64,000 bases of DNA, taken from contig OY720097.1 in assembly GCA_963082875.1 (NCBI GenBank), positions 21,584,501 to 21,648,500 of the forward strand. The letters run 5' to 3'. Under the pieces are notes generated by a model that saw only the letters and a program-made list of their open reading frames with translations, was not told the DNA's origin and did no database searches. Origin of the DNA: Corella eumyota (Eukaryota > Chordata > Ascidiacea > Phlebobranchia > Corellidae). Positions 1 through 13,500 of the stretch are shown here, piece after piece (position 1 is the first letter of the stretch; each line of letters begins with the position of its first letter). The position numbers and the translations under genes were made by a program.

Positions 1-81
1 AATTTACAACACCTAGCTAGTCCAAATTAATTAACAAAATAAAATTTCAAGACAATCAATTTACCAATCCTAATATTACAG

Positions 82-681
82 GGTCATGAAATAGGGTCAG
101 GTGACATTGGAGCAGCAGAAATCATGGCTGTTATAGTTTGTTGTATTATAGCTTTGAGTATTATTACATTTATTGGTGCTTGTACATGGAACAAGGTAAA
201 AATAAACACTATTTTGAATTTATTTTATCATGTTGTAAACAAAATTTATTTTAAATTCTGTTTTCGTCTTGAATTACATTGTTAATAATTCTATTTCAAA
301 GCCTCCTACACTTCATTTTTAATAAGTATTAATAATTACATGCTCATACATAAAAAATCAAAATTTAAACTGTAATATCAATACCAAATTTTATTGTTAA
401 GCCTATGCAATAATTTTATGCCATGTATTTATTAATTGCCTAATATTGTTTTAAATTTAAACTTTTATTTTGGCCATTTAAAAAAAAAATCCAAAAATAT
501 AAAAAATTTTAATTTTCAGGCAAAAACATATTACAAAAGTCGAAATAGTTTCTCATATTTACAAACAGAGGCAGAGAATCATGATGAAAGCATGTTATAC
601 ATGGTGGATTATGATGAGTTGAATAACCAACATATTAAAGCTACTTTAACTATTGACATAGGGAAAAATGACATGGTTTGA
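82..681 (+). CDS. C-terminal end of an unrecognised single-pass membrane protein (partial, 5' exons outside the window)
   Basis: Two exons are visible, 82-195 and 520-681, joined in phase 0 by a GT-AG intron. The acceptor before 82 is a clear ...ttacag, so more exons lie to the left. Together they give the last 91 residues. A strongly hydrophobic stretch (AEIMAVIVCCIIALSIITF) encoded in the first exon looks like one transmembrane helix. It is followed by a roughly 55-residue tail with tyrosines in YxxPhi-like settings (YMVD, YYKS) and several acidic residues. The usual reading is a type I protein with a cytoplasmic sorting tail. An AATAAA at 750-755 could be its poly(A) signal. I do not recognise the family. 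The gene sits where further 3' exons of BTAF1 would be expected on the other strand, so the two genes are nested or the assembly is rearranged here. Confidence 0.6.
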
Positions 682-689
682 AATTTTAT

Positions 690-1509
690 GTGTTTTTAAA
701 AAGTTCATAAATTTTTAATTTTAATTTAATTTATAGTTAAACAGAGGTAAATAAATACACTTTTACTTAAACTTTGAATGAGTTTAAATTTTTAACTAAA
801 ACATTTTTGCTAAGATAAGTAATTTAAAACCATTTGTTTTTATCTTATTTTTGTGTTGTTATTAATACTTTTTGTGAAAAAATATTGCTAATGAGTTTAA
901 GTTTAAATTTTAACCTTTGTATAACAGCTTTACCGTTATATAAAAGCAATATAGTATTTACCTAAATAATAAGTTCTGATTTAATTTATTTGTTTAACCA
1001 CTTTTGACCTTCTACACTGTATAAATAATGTGCAATATTTGTTAATTAAAATTTGTTAAAAATTATGTTGTTAAGAATATGTGTTAAATAAAAATTACCA
1101 CTTTTTAGCCAAAAATTAAAAGCAAATATAAATTTGGATAAAGAGCTTTAATAAAACTTATCAAACGGTCAGGATTTTGATAGTCATAATATGGCCACAA
1201 CCTTTACTTAATATTTGCCAGCGATAATTTACCTATGTACCATTTTATATAGATTGACTTAATTATTGAGATCACAATAGTACTTCAAATACACAAAAAA
1301 ATTAAATAAACAATATCATAAACAAGAACGGCAAAACACAAAACCTAAGATAATAACAAGACATTTCTTTTAAATAAAATAAACAAAAAAAAACTAAAAA
1401 CAATAATCCGACTAATTTTATCACATATAAACCTCGAAAACTTTTCAAAAAAAATGAACAAAAAAAAATTGTTTTGAACTTACAAATATAACTAAAGTTT
1501 TAAACTTAC
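690..1509. other. non-coding stretch between the membrane-protein 3' end and the last visible BTAF1 exon
   Basis: I scanned both strands for splice-bounded coding exons and found none. The stretch is mostly A/T runs and holds one degenerate copy of the 190-bp dispersed repeat (1148-1262). It is the first part of the BTAF1 intron that follows the exon ending at 1510. Confidence 0.6.
1148..1262 (+). repeat. 190-bp dispersed repeat, degenerate copy
   Basis: It contains the family's recognisable blocks in order: a GTCATAATATGG-type block, CAACC..TTAATATTTGC, an AATTTACC block and the TATAGATTG-type region. It matches the other copies listed in this window but is decayed. Confidence 0.5.
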
Positions 1510-4500
1510 CATCTTCCTGTTCTTTGGATGAGCTTTTAGCTTCTCTACTGTTAAGTATAGGTTTGGTATATCTATGATTAAACTCTTGAGCAGAACCAAG
1601 AAATCCTGGCATCAGGAAATCAAATAATGACCATAACTCCAATACACTGTTCTGTAAAATACATTAAAAAAAAGCTAATAAATTTGGAATAATTTTAAGA
1701 GTTATACTTTTGTAGAAATTTGTAAAATTTCGCTTATTACAAAAATTAAATATTGGTTAAAATGTGTGTTTAAAAACATATCAAAGTAACAATAAAGTAG
1801 GCGACCATTTTAAATATATTGAGGTATTTTTCTTAGTGGTTAGTATCGCAACTAAATTCTCTATGTCGGGGTTAAAGCCAGTAAAAATTGAAAGAAAAAA
1901 ATAATACTAATTAAACATCCTTAATGGTCATAACTTTGCAATTTTTTTAACATTTGCACTATATTATTTCAATTTTTAAATAATTTATACTTGCAAAGTC
2001 AGGAGACCAGTTGTTACTAAAAAATCTTTGCTGTCTAATGTACTATTTTAAATAGCCATAAACAACAACATTTTAATAAAGTTACTTGTATTGGTGTCCC
2101 AGACAATATTAATCGATGATTTGAAATTAAAGATTTTATTGAAATTGCCGTTTTACTTTTTCCATTTCTTATCGCATGCCCTTCATCCAATACACAATAA
2201 TTCCATTTGATTTTACTACAAGAAAAACAAAAAAATATTAAAATTAAATTCCAGAAAGTGAATTAAATAATGCATAGCAAATACCAGAAAAAAAATGCTT
2301 TTTTATGGTTAAAAAATATATTTAAACATAATTTTTTTTAACATTTAGATTAAATAAAATAAATACGCACATAGATGTAAGTTTGAAATTGGAAAAGTAC
2401 CTGAAAAATGAAATATCATTTCTAACGACATCATAAGAAGCTACAACTAAATTATGTCTCGATACACTTTCTTGTAATCTGCAATTAAATAAAAATTTGT
2501 TAAAGTAATAAAGATATAACTATATCATACCATAATAAAAATCTTTAACTATTTTATAGAGTCTATTTTTTTATATTTATTTAACTTAAAAAAAAAAAAA
2601 AATCTTTATGTATATACAATTAGAAGTTTGCAAAAAAATTTACCATTTTCTTTTTTTACCTTTGCCTTTCTTGTGGACTTCCATAATAATGCAAAATCTT
2701 AAAACAATCACAAAACTTGCCCACTTCCTCCACCCAGTGGCCAGTTAAAGTGGGAGGACAAATTACGAGCGAGATTAGTTGAGATTGGTCAGTCTTGACC
2801 TAAAATTAAAAAAATTGTAAAAAATAAAAATAAATTTGATAAAATAAAATTTTCCGTCAATAAATTTTTTTATTAACAATTTTAATAAAAAAGTGTTTAC
2901 CCTATTATTTAAGTTCTAACAAAGTGTTTACCTTTTTGTCAAGTTCTTTATAATAATGATCAGATGACATGATGCAAATAGTTTGTAAAGTTTTCCCCAA
3001 TCCCATATCATCACATAATACACCATGTAGTTTATATCGGTTTAAGAATGCCAACCATTTTACACCATCCTACAGGAAAAAACAACCATTTTAAACCATT
3101 TTACACCATCCTACAGGAAAAAACAGGGTTTTAGACGGAAAAGGGTCACTTATCTATCAAATCTTCATTTATGTGCATATATTCTATATAGTAAATAACA
3201 ATTTTGGAACGGAAAAAAAGAATTTAGATTGCTATAAGTACACTAGGATTTGGTTAAGAATTTTTTTACAAAAACTTCAGTATTTAATTTTTTTAATTTT
3301 TGCTATTAAATTAACACCAACACACACATAATTATACACAAACTAACCTATGAATAAACAAACTAATAAACACCTTTTTAAATAATAAATTAAAACCTTG
3401 AAACTGAAAAACATGAATTTAGATTGCTAAAAGTACAGTAGTGTTTGGTTAAAAAAATTTCTACAATTTAAAACTACTTTTTAACAAATATTTGAATATT
3501 TTTTTTTTACAAAATTTATACCAAAATATATAAATCCAAAACACAAACTAACATATGCTAATATACTAACATATATATACTTAGACTAACATATATATAC
3601 ACTAACCTGCTGATAAGACCTTAAGGTTGCTTTAATAACCACAGGAACCTTATATTCATCAAGTGAACTACAATCAAATAATTGCTCCAAAAATCTCCGC
3701 TCTTTTTTCTTTTTTTCAACCAAAGTTGGAGGAAGATTCGGTGGATCTGGGATACTGGACTAAAATAAGATTTTTATTTATTTTACTTTAAGTTAAGCAT
3801 CTATATGGAATGGAGTTTGGTGGACAATATATGTATATACATTTAATAGGCTTTCAAAATAAATAAAACTGCAATTTGTGGTGCATGGATAAATATTACA
3901 TATTATGAGAACTTTTAAGTGATTATATAAAATCTATTTTATTTATTAATATTCAAAATTAATAAAGGCCCAGAAAAAAATGGCCATTTTTAATATAGCC
4001 ATAAAAAAATATAAACTAAAATAACAAAAAAATAAAAATTTAATAAATTTTAATTAACTAAATTTTATAAAATAATTAAAGTATAAATTCTTATAACTTA
4101 AAATAATAATAACTAATTAAATATGTAACCAACACAAAAATCAATTCACCAACCTCTACTGGCATGTATTGAATAAGTTTAGCAAAACAGCAAGTAGCAA
4201 GTAATCTAATTTGAACATCATGGTCACTCATTCGACCTAATAATGGAACTATTAACAACACGGTATATGGAACAACATCTAACTTCATACTCTCTATTAT
4301 ATCTGAAAAATAAGAAATTTTTGTTTTTTAAATGAAGTAGTATAATGTAATGTATAATTCTTAATGTATTTATCAATATAATGTATTGCAAGCTATTTAT
4401 TTGTAACAATGAGATTTATTATAATATAAAAGATAATAAAAAGTAGTACATTTATGTCTAAGATATTAAATAAATCCTAAAATTAAAACAAACTTTAAGA

Positions 4501-7500
4501 ATTGATAAGTAATTATGGATTTAATAATTGAAAAATTTCAAACATTATGACAGAATATTGTTTAATAAACCACAAACTAAATTAAAATTTGGTATAAAAT
4601 GATCAAATATTTACTTGCAACTAGTTCTATCGTTCCCTTTCTTTTAATAACATCGTCGATTCGATCGAAATTAGGTAAAATCTAAAAACAAGAAACCTAA
4701 TTTTTAAAAGGCCATTTGATATATTTTATTATTGGCTAAAAAAATAACAAACGATAATCTTAAAAATACTTCTAATTAAAAGTTCAAAATTGGTAATAAT
4801 TTACATAAACTTTAAAATTTTATTTAAAAGAAATTTTTTAATTCTTTTACCTGTTCAACAACGACTGGCATAATTTTATCAGGAAAATGCTTAGTCATGG
4901 TGGCAAGACAGCGACTTGACATAAATCTTACAGTGGAGTGATTATGACATAACAATGTTGTAATATGAGGTAATAGTGTAAGAAACTAAAAAAATTTAAT
5001 TTAATTTAAAATTAAAATAAATTTTAAAAACTAAAAAGTGAACTACATTCAAAAATAGAATTTAAACAAAAATTAAAAATATTTTTTTGAGTTTTATTAA
5101 TCAACCTTTTAAAAAAAATAAAATAAAATACACGATTTAGTTATTCACCTGATTCTGTAAAGTAATATCAGTTAGAACAGGAATTATAACTTGAATAAGA
5201 GAAAGACTTTGTGAAATAACCAGCAAATAATCTGGGTTATTATGATTGGTAGTTTGGTTAGTTGGTGTACCATTTGTAGTTTGTAGACTCACTAAAAATT
5301 ACCATAAATAAACCAAAAAGATTTCAAACATTACCATAAATAAACCAAAAAGATCAAAAATTACCATAAATCAAAAATTACCATTAAATTACCATAAATC
5401 AAAAATTACCATAAATAAACCAAAAAGATTTTTTTGTGGTAAACAATAATTAAATAAACCAATCCTACTTTATTATAAATAAAATTATAACCAAAAAAAA
5501 CAAAAAAATTTAATAGATTATAAATTTGTGAAAAAATAATTTATAAATTCAACCTGTCTTTATTATAACTAGGATTTTAGGTAATTTCTCTGACATAAAT
5601 TTTTTTTTAGGCCTAGTTTCTATGTAAGTACATAAAAAACAGTTAATTATAAATAAGTAGCTAGTAAAATAAAATATTTGATTTTAAAAATATTAAAATA
5701 CCAGTGTTTATTTGTTGAATTAGATTCCATATTTGTGGCAAAATAGTAAAAACATTTTCTTTATAAATTTGAAAAATTGTTTCAAAACAACATTGGGCAC
5801 CATTGCTTGCTATAGTTGATAACATTTCCTAAACAAAAGTAATGAAGGATATTAAAATTTTAATATGATTTTGTTATCACAAATAATTGTTACCTGTGAC
5901 TCCAAAAGTTTTTTAAACAAAGAAACTAATATAATGAAGCTTAGTAAACATTAAAGGTATATATATCTAATTTATTGACCTTCAAAATCAATAAAACATC
6001 CATTTGTGGTGCGAGGGTAAATTATCTGGAAATAAATTAAAACTTCACACATTCAGAATAAACCGAAATATTAAAAATCCTTACTTACATTATTGTTAAC
6101 TTCTCCAGAGTTTCCAATTTTCTTTTTTCGTTTGCTGGATGTTTCAGAAATGCAAACAGCTGTTCGTCGCAGTTGAGTAATCAAAGCATCATATTTTAAA
6201 TTGTTTGAGGATAAACTGCAGGTTTTTAGTGTTTCCTCTGTTTGAAAACAAAAATTTAATACTTAATTAATTTTATAAAATCAAAAAAAAATTAAAGCTT
6301 TAAAAAAATTTATTTTTAATTTACCGCTAAATTCTTGAGCAATACTTTCCAAAGTTGGACACCTAACGGTGGAACTAATCAAAGAAGAACACAAGTTGTT
6401 AATTAATTTCATGTTGGGAGATTTTTCTCTTGATTTGCATAACCCCATGAGATGAGTTAAAGTTGTTGAGACTGTTTTGCAAACGGTGTTATTAGTTTCC
6501 CTCTGAAAAAAAATAGTTGCTTTTTTTCTAATAAAAATATAGTTTGCAATAAATAATTTTGTGTCTTTTTTATGCACAATGAAAAATGTAGATATATCTG
6601 AAATGTATTTAAACAAGAGTTGTAATTGAAATAAGACTTTTCTGAAAAAATTAAGCAAAAAAATAGTTATTTAAAATCCTGAATTTCACATTTTTGTCAC
6701 AACTCTTGTTTATTTACAAATTTACTAACCCCTTAACTCTCCAAAAAAGCATATGAAAACATTTTAATATATGCAAAAATATAAAAACCAAAATTTACCT
6801 TTAATGTTTCCATAAGAGGTCTTATTATTGGGTTTAATTTATCCGGAAGTTTCCATTTATTTTTACCACTAGATTGCGCTGCAGAGACCAGACAACTTGC
6901 GATGTAAACTTTTACCCGATCATCGAGGCAGGTTTGAGATTTTTGTGCTTCAGTTGTAAGTTTTAATAATAAATCTCGCTGGTTTTGTAAAACTAAAAAA
7001 AGGAAAAAAAATAAACAAAAAATTGTGACTGACATCTTAACTTGAAAAAAAATGTGAATTACATGGAATGGTTTAAATTATTTATTTATTTTTATGGCAC
7101 TGCAAAATACAGAAAACTGCCAATTGTGGTGCGCGGGTAAATTATCACTAACAAATATTAGTTGAGAGCTGCATCTATATCAAGACATTTAAAGTGCTGA
7201 CTCAGAACAGTCTTTTAACTGGTATTTCCATTTAATTTTTCACATAAATTTTCGTTTTAATTTAACAACATAATCCTAATTTATGCACCCTTTAATAATA
7301 TAAAGAAAAGTAGTAAGAATGGGTATTGAGAAAGCTTTACCTTTATCAGGTTGAGTGATAATTTGTGAAAAATGTGTTTCACAAAACTCAATAACTTCTG
7401 GAAATGAATAAACTGCTTTGAATGGGAAACACTGAAAAAATAAATTGTTGTTTATTGGAAACTCTGAAACTACAATTTTTTACCAATATTATTTGTAGTT

Positions 7501-10500
7501 TCAAAGAAACGTATCAAATTTAAATATTATTAAATATTTATTTAATATTAAAAACACTTTTTTTAAATATTTTTTTTTTATTTGTTTATTCCTAATGTTG
7601 AAAGGTTAACAGTCTAAACAATAAGAAACATCAGTTACCCCAAACCAGTTTTGAGTTGGCTTTGGCAGTTTTGGTTAATGTAGATTATAATAGTGCGTTG
7701 TTTAAGCTGCTGATTAAGTGCTTTATACCCTGGACCTCATGTAGTAAAGCCAAGTGTTCTGACCACTACAGCATGCTGCCATTAAATTAAAATGTTAAAA
7801 ATTTTTACTAACTTGTTGTAAATTGAAACCTTTCTGTTGCAAATTATTAACCAAAGCTTTAATATCAGTTTGGACTTGAATGTAAACAACAGTTACTTCA
7901 GAATAATATAAACTCTCTTGCTGGGTTTGAATCAACATATTATGAAGGTCATTTGATATAGAAAGTGGAAAATCCTGTTTAAAAACATTCTACAAATTTA
8001 GATTTATAATTTTATATAATATTTTTCAAGTGTTTTTTTCTATAAAAGTAGTATTTACTTCTTTTTTATAATTATTTATCCTTAATAAAAGAAGGTTGAC
8101 TAAATAGTCTAAACACAGAGTAACAATTGTTACCCAGATCCAGTCTCGAGTTGCCTTTAGCAGTGATCGTTATTTGGCTCTGCAGAAGTTTATACCGTTT
8201 ATAATGCCTTACTTAAAAGAACTACAGCATAGAAGCAATGAGGATTAAACCTACAACCCCTTTTAGTAATCTTAGTATTTTAATTACTACACCATGCTAG
8301 CGTTGCAAAAATTAGAATTTAAAAAATTTATAAGAAGTATTTGAAAAACAATGTTTTTTTTAGCTTTTTTTTCACTAAAATCACTTTAAATAATTGCTAA
8401 AACACACTCAATTTTAAATTATTTTAACATTTTTTATTAAAATACAAAATTTAAAACTTACAATTTTAGTTTCAATAGATTCTTGCCACCAAAATTTTAC
8501 CACCGTAGAGGCAATAATTCTCTGCATAGCTGATTGTGATGTCATAAACAAAGTTAATTGTTGGGAGATTGTTTGAAATAATAGAAAATTGTTAGGATTA
8601 TTTCTCATTAGATGACAACATATTTGTCCGATCATTCTAAAATTAAAAAATACATATAAAAAACAGCTGGTTGATGCAAAAAAGTTATTTGTAAATGCCA
8701 GGCCCAAGGGTGTATAGTGCTGCATAGTTGAAGCTCGAAGCCAAAACCTTATAGCTTGTAGTCATTTGCTATTACTGGTATACCAAACTCCCAAAATAAG
8801 CTACTATTTTTAAAGAAATATAATGGAAAACTTACCTTGTTGTGCACTCCCTAGTGGTCATAACATGCGCTTCATATTCGCCACCAGAGTGGGTCGGAGA
8901 GCCTCCAATTAGTTTTTGTTGATCGTTATTTCCACTTTCATTTATTTTCTAAAAAAACATTAAAATAAATAAAAAATATTAAATTTGGTCTATTTAAAAA
9001 CACAAAAATTTAAATTAATTTTTTTCCTATTATCACACTTACATGATTTTTGTTGTGAATGAGCATTGTGATGTCATAAGAGACACCCAGTGGTTGACAT
9101 GACAACGACAACCAGGTATGAATATGGGGGGAGGTTGGGGTAAGTGAGGAACATTTTCGAACAAATATTTCAAAAACCTGAAAAAAAAATATTATTTTGT
9201 TTATTTTTTTAATATTTATTTAAGTGGTAGGTCGACTTCAGGAACCGAACATTTAGGACATTTGTTATCCCGGCCCAGTCTTAAATTGACTTTGGCAGTT
9301 TAAGATATTATTAAATATAATTGTTAGAAGATTAAACTGGTAATTGATTTTTGGCTTTGCAAGAGTTTATACCCTTTATAACGCCTTACTTAAAAGCGAT
9401 TTATTTGTTGTAAAATAATAAAAACTAGTTAATAGCCCTTTCGACAGTCCGGATTTTAATCGTCATAGAGTGGTCTTGACTCTCAACTTTTAACAAACAT
9501 TTGCTTGTGGTAATTTACCCATGCACCATACGCGGCAGTTTTATTGATTTTAAGGGCCTATAAATTTGACACACATACATATATATATGATTGTTAAATA
9601 CCAATATACATAGATTTTATTAAAACATTTACTTGAGCAGATTTTTCTCTGACTTTTTGATTTTTCTCGAGCAGACAACATTGAAATAAATTCCAACAGG
9701 CATCCACACAAATATGAGATAACCATTGCAGATTTTCCTGCATATTGTAAATATCATAAATTTGTAAACAATAAAATAGGAAAACATTAAAAAACAAAAT
9801 TAATTGAAAATTTTTTACTTAAATCTTTCAAGAAAGAAAAATATAAATAAAAAAACATTAATGTTGTGAAAAAAAATGACAAAATCAAATGCATGCTTTA
9901 AAACAAAATAATAAAATATTTGAACAGGATTTTACAGTATATATATATATATATACCCAGTCTTGTAAAACTAATTAATATAATATGTATCAATAGATAA
10001 TAAAGCATATTAAACAAGAAAACATATATTTAACACAATTATATTTATAGCAAAGTTAGGGTAAGAACACTTGTTACACCACACATGAGGTCATGGGTTT
10101 AATCCACACTGATCTCATGCTGTAGCGCCCTTGAGTAATGCACTATAAACGGTATGAACTCCTGCTGAGCCAGCACTTAATCAGCAGAATAATTATCGGG
10201 CAATTATAATCTATAATATTCCAAACTGCCACAGGCAACTCGAGACTTGGTCGGAGTAACTTATGTTACTCTATGTTTAAGTCGCGCATTCGACTTTTCC
10301 ACATCGAGGATAAAGATATATACAAAAAAAAGTGATTAATTTAAACAAAAGCTAAAAATATTTTTCTAGTGATTTAAATTAAATTTTACTTGTTTATCAT
10401 TGTCACCAGTATCAAGTATATTATTTAAAGTGTTTAAAGCAGCTTCCCTCACATTAACAACAACATGGTGTAAGAATGGCCACAACCTAGAGGCTAATGT

Positions 10501-13500
10501 TGGTAAATTTTCTTCTGAACTGTGGATAGAATTTAATAAACATAAAAAATCAACATATAAAAGTTTGTCATTAAAACTTTTTAATAACGTTCTCTACTGT
10601 TTGAGTTAATAAATTTTTTTTGATGTGGGTTATATATAAAAAGTTATAATTAATATTAAATTATGTAATAATTAAACGAGGTTAAAAAAAATTAACATAA
10701 GAATTTGAAATGTTTATGAGAGATTTTACATCAAAACTCCTAAAAAATGACTTTTAAAAATTAAATTACCTAATTGTTTGATTAAATAAATTTAATATTC
10801 TATTTAAAAAGCAAACATAAATATACATCTTTCCCGTTTAAAAACAACTTAGTTCTAGATTAAAAATTACTTTTAGATCAAGTCACCTTATAAATTGATG
10901 AGGAATTTGTTGAATTAGTTTAGAAAGCAAGATCATAATAGATTGAGTAGATGCAGTTAATTCATCATAAACTTTTAACGATTCCCATAATATTGATAAT
11001 AATGTATTTAACTAAAATGTAAAATAAAAGCAATTTTTTTTCATGCTAGTCAATCGCCCGTACTGTGGTTAACATTTTAATTGTCGTAATAAGCTCGCCA
11101 CTTGCAATTAACTTTTGCTGGCAATAATTTACTCGTTAACCACAACTGACAAATTAAGTTACTTTGTAGGCCTATAAATAGGACAAATACATATACAAAT
11201 TTGATATATATGTAAGTTACCTCGTTTTTATATTTCGAATTGTTAGCTAGTAATATTGTAGTAGGCATCAAAGCTTTCGCAGAAACACTTTTTACATCTC
11301 CATCTTTATCCTGTAGTCCATTTAAGATAACAGGGAAACACTGCGACAAGATTTCATCTTGGAGATCCTGAAATAAGATAATTTAAAAAAGGCTAGAACT
11401 ATTATATTTATTTAAACGCAAAAGTTAAACACAAATTTTTGTAAATGCACTGGTATTGCTTGCTAATTATTAAAAATATAGTATCTACTAGTAAACGCTG
11501 TAACATAATCATAACTTCAACTAATATTTGCATACAATAATTTAACTGCGCACCACAAACGGCAGTGTTATTTATTTTGTAGGCCTCTAAATTGGACACA
11601 CATATAGATATATATATATATATAATGGGAGCTCTATTAGCGTCATCCGCTAAGTTTATAAAATGCAGAAAAGAGGTAATTTTTATAACCTTATCCTTAT
11701 CTTCTCCTCTAAAATTCTGCCCTTTTCGCATTTATTTTAGTACTACCCGTTTGAACCGGCAGAAGACGCTAATAGAGCTCCATATAATGTCCACTAAATT
11801 CCAATATATTAAGATGTTAATAATCTTAACAATAAACAAGTATAAGTACCTGTCTTATAGCAATAATATACTGGATTGCCAACATTGAACTTTGTCTAAT
11901 TTCCCATTCTTGTTTAGTGTTTAAATAAAGCAAGATTTTTATCACATCTGAAAAAAAATTAAATTTTTAAATAATTAAACTAAAAATTAAATAGGTGAAA
12001 ATTGAGTTAAAGTTTTCAATTTACTTACAAAATATGTAAATTTTTAATTGCAACAAATAAAATTTTTTATATGTCAAAATGTCATATCCTATAAAATTAA
12101 TTGTTATTTATATTAAAAGTGTTTACTTAAAGTATTTACCAAACACTGCTGATTTGTCAAGATAACCGACAACCAAACTTAAAGTTTGAGCACAAGATTC
12201 CCTCACTGGGGCGACTACCTGAAAGTAACAACTTTTTAGAAAACACTTTTTGTAACTTTATAATTGAATTAATATAAAGTATTTGTATTTCATATATGTT
12301 TTGAAAATCTGTTTTTTCTACAGTATTAATTTAAATAAAATATCTAAATTAGTATACCTGATCAGAAACATAATCAGCAAATCGGTCAAGCGTAATAACA
12401 CAAAGTAATCGAATCGAGAGATCAATCAACCATGACTGATAATAATGTTCCATCTTGAACAAAAAAAATTTAATCAATTTAATTTATTTTAAGTCTCGTT
12501 TAAATTATTAAACACAAGATTTTGGGTTTGATTTCCGCATTGTAATACAATAAAGAAAATGTTTTAAGTCCCATTAAAAACTAAGCATTATTATAATAAT
12601 TATGAACCCAAATAAGAATAGCACAACATTAAAAATATTACCATTTTTTAAAACCTTTTTTACTTAAATTGAAAAAACTACAAATAAATAGAAAACTACA
12701 AACTTGTTTAACATCCATTCCTTTAACTTTTCCACAACCTGTTCCATGTTTCTTCAAAATAACTTTTAGTGCAATACAAGAACCATGTCTCTCTTCCCAG
12801 TTCTGACTGAATAAGGAATTCATTAACTCACTACAAACCCATTCTAGTGGCCACTCGGTCCACTGTAAAACAAGAAAACTTAACTAAAAATAGATTTAAA
12901 ATATTAAATTAATATTGTAGAAATTTAAAATTCAGTTTTTAACCAGCAAAATATTAAAAAATAACTAAATGAAAGAGAAAACAAATTAAATTTGAAAACA
13001 AATTAAAATAACATATAAAATATGAAGGTAATTTTGCTGGTTTAAATTTAAATTTCTTCTGAAACAACATAGGAAAATCAATATGTAAATATATGTATAT
13101 ACAAATAAATCAAAAATTATAAAAAATAATTTGATGTTATAAAAACACTAGTATTAAACATAAGGCAACTTTAAGAACAGTCCCAAAAATTGATTTAATC
13201 TCAATAAACTTTAACAAACCTCATCAGAAAGTGGATTATGTGAAGGAATAAGTTCTAAATCAACTTCCACATTAGAACAACTCTTTTCTCCCTTCTTCCT
13301 TTTCTTTGCGCTTGGCTGATAATCTCTCTCTTCATTCTCTCTGTCAAAAAAGTTAAAATGTTTATTTTTTTTTCGATTTTTATTTTACGTTTCGGTTTTT
13401 AAAATTTACTTTTTTTGGTGACCATCCCTACTCATTTGTTTGAGTAGGAGTTTCGCTTTTCTTTTTGCTCTGTTTTTCTCTCGACTACTAAGACCTTCAC

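Noticed and set aside
3110-3126. Outer acceptor of the duplicated BTAF1 border as the true splice site
   Set aside because: It would add 41 nt and shift the frame before DDMGLGKT; the inner acceptor at 3069 gives a perfect match to the family.
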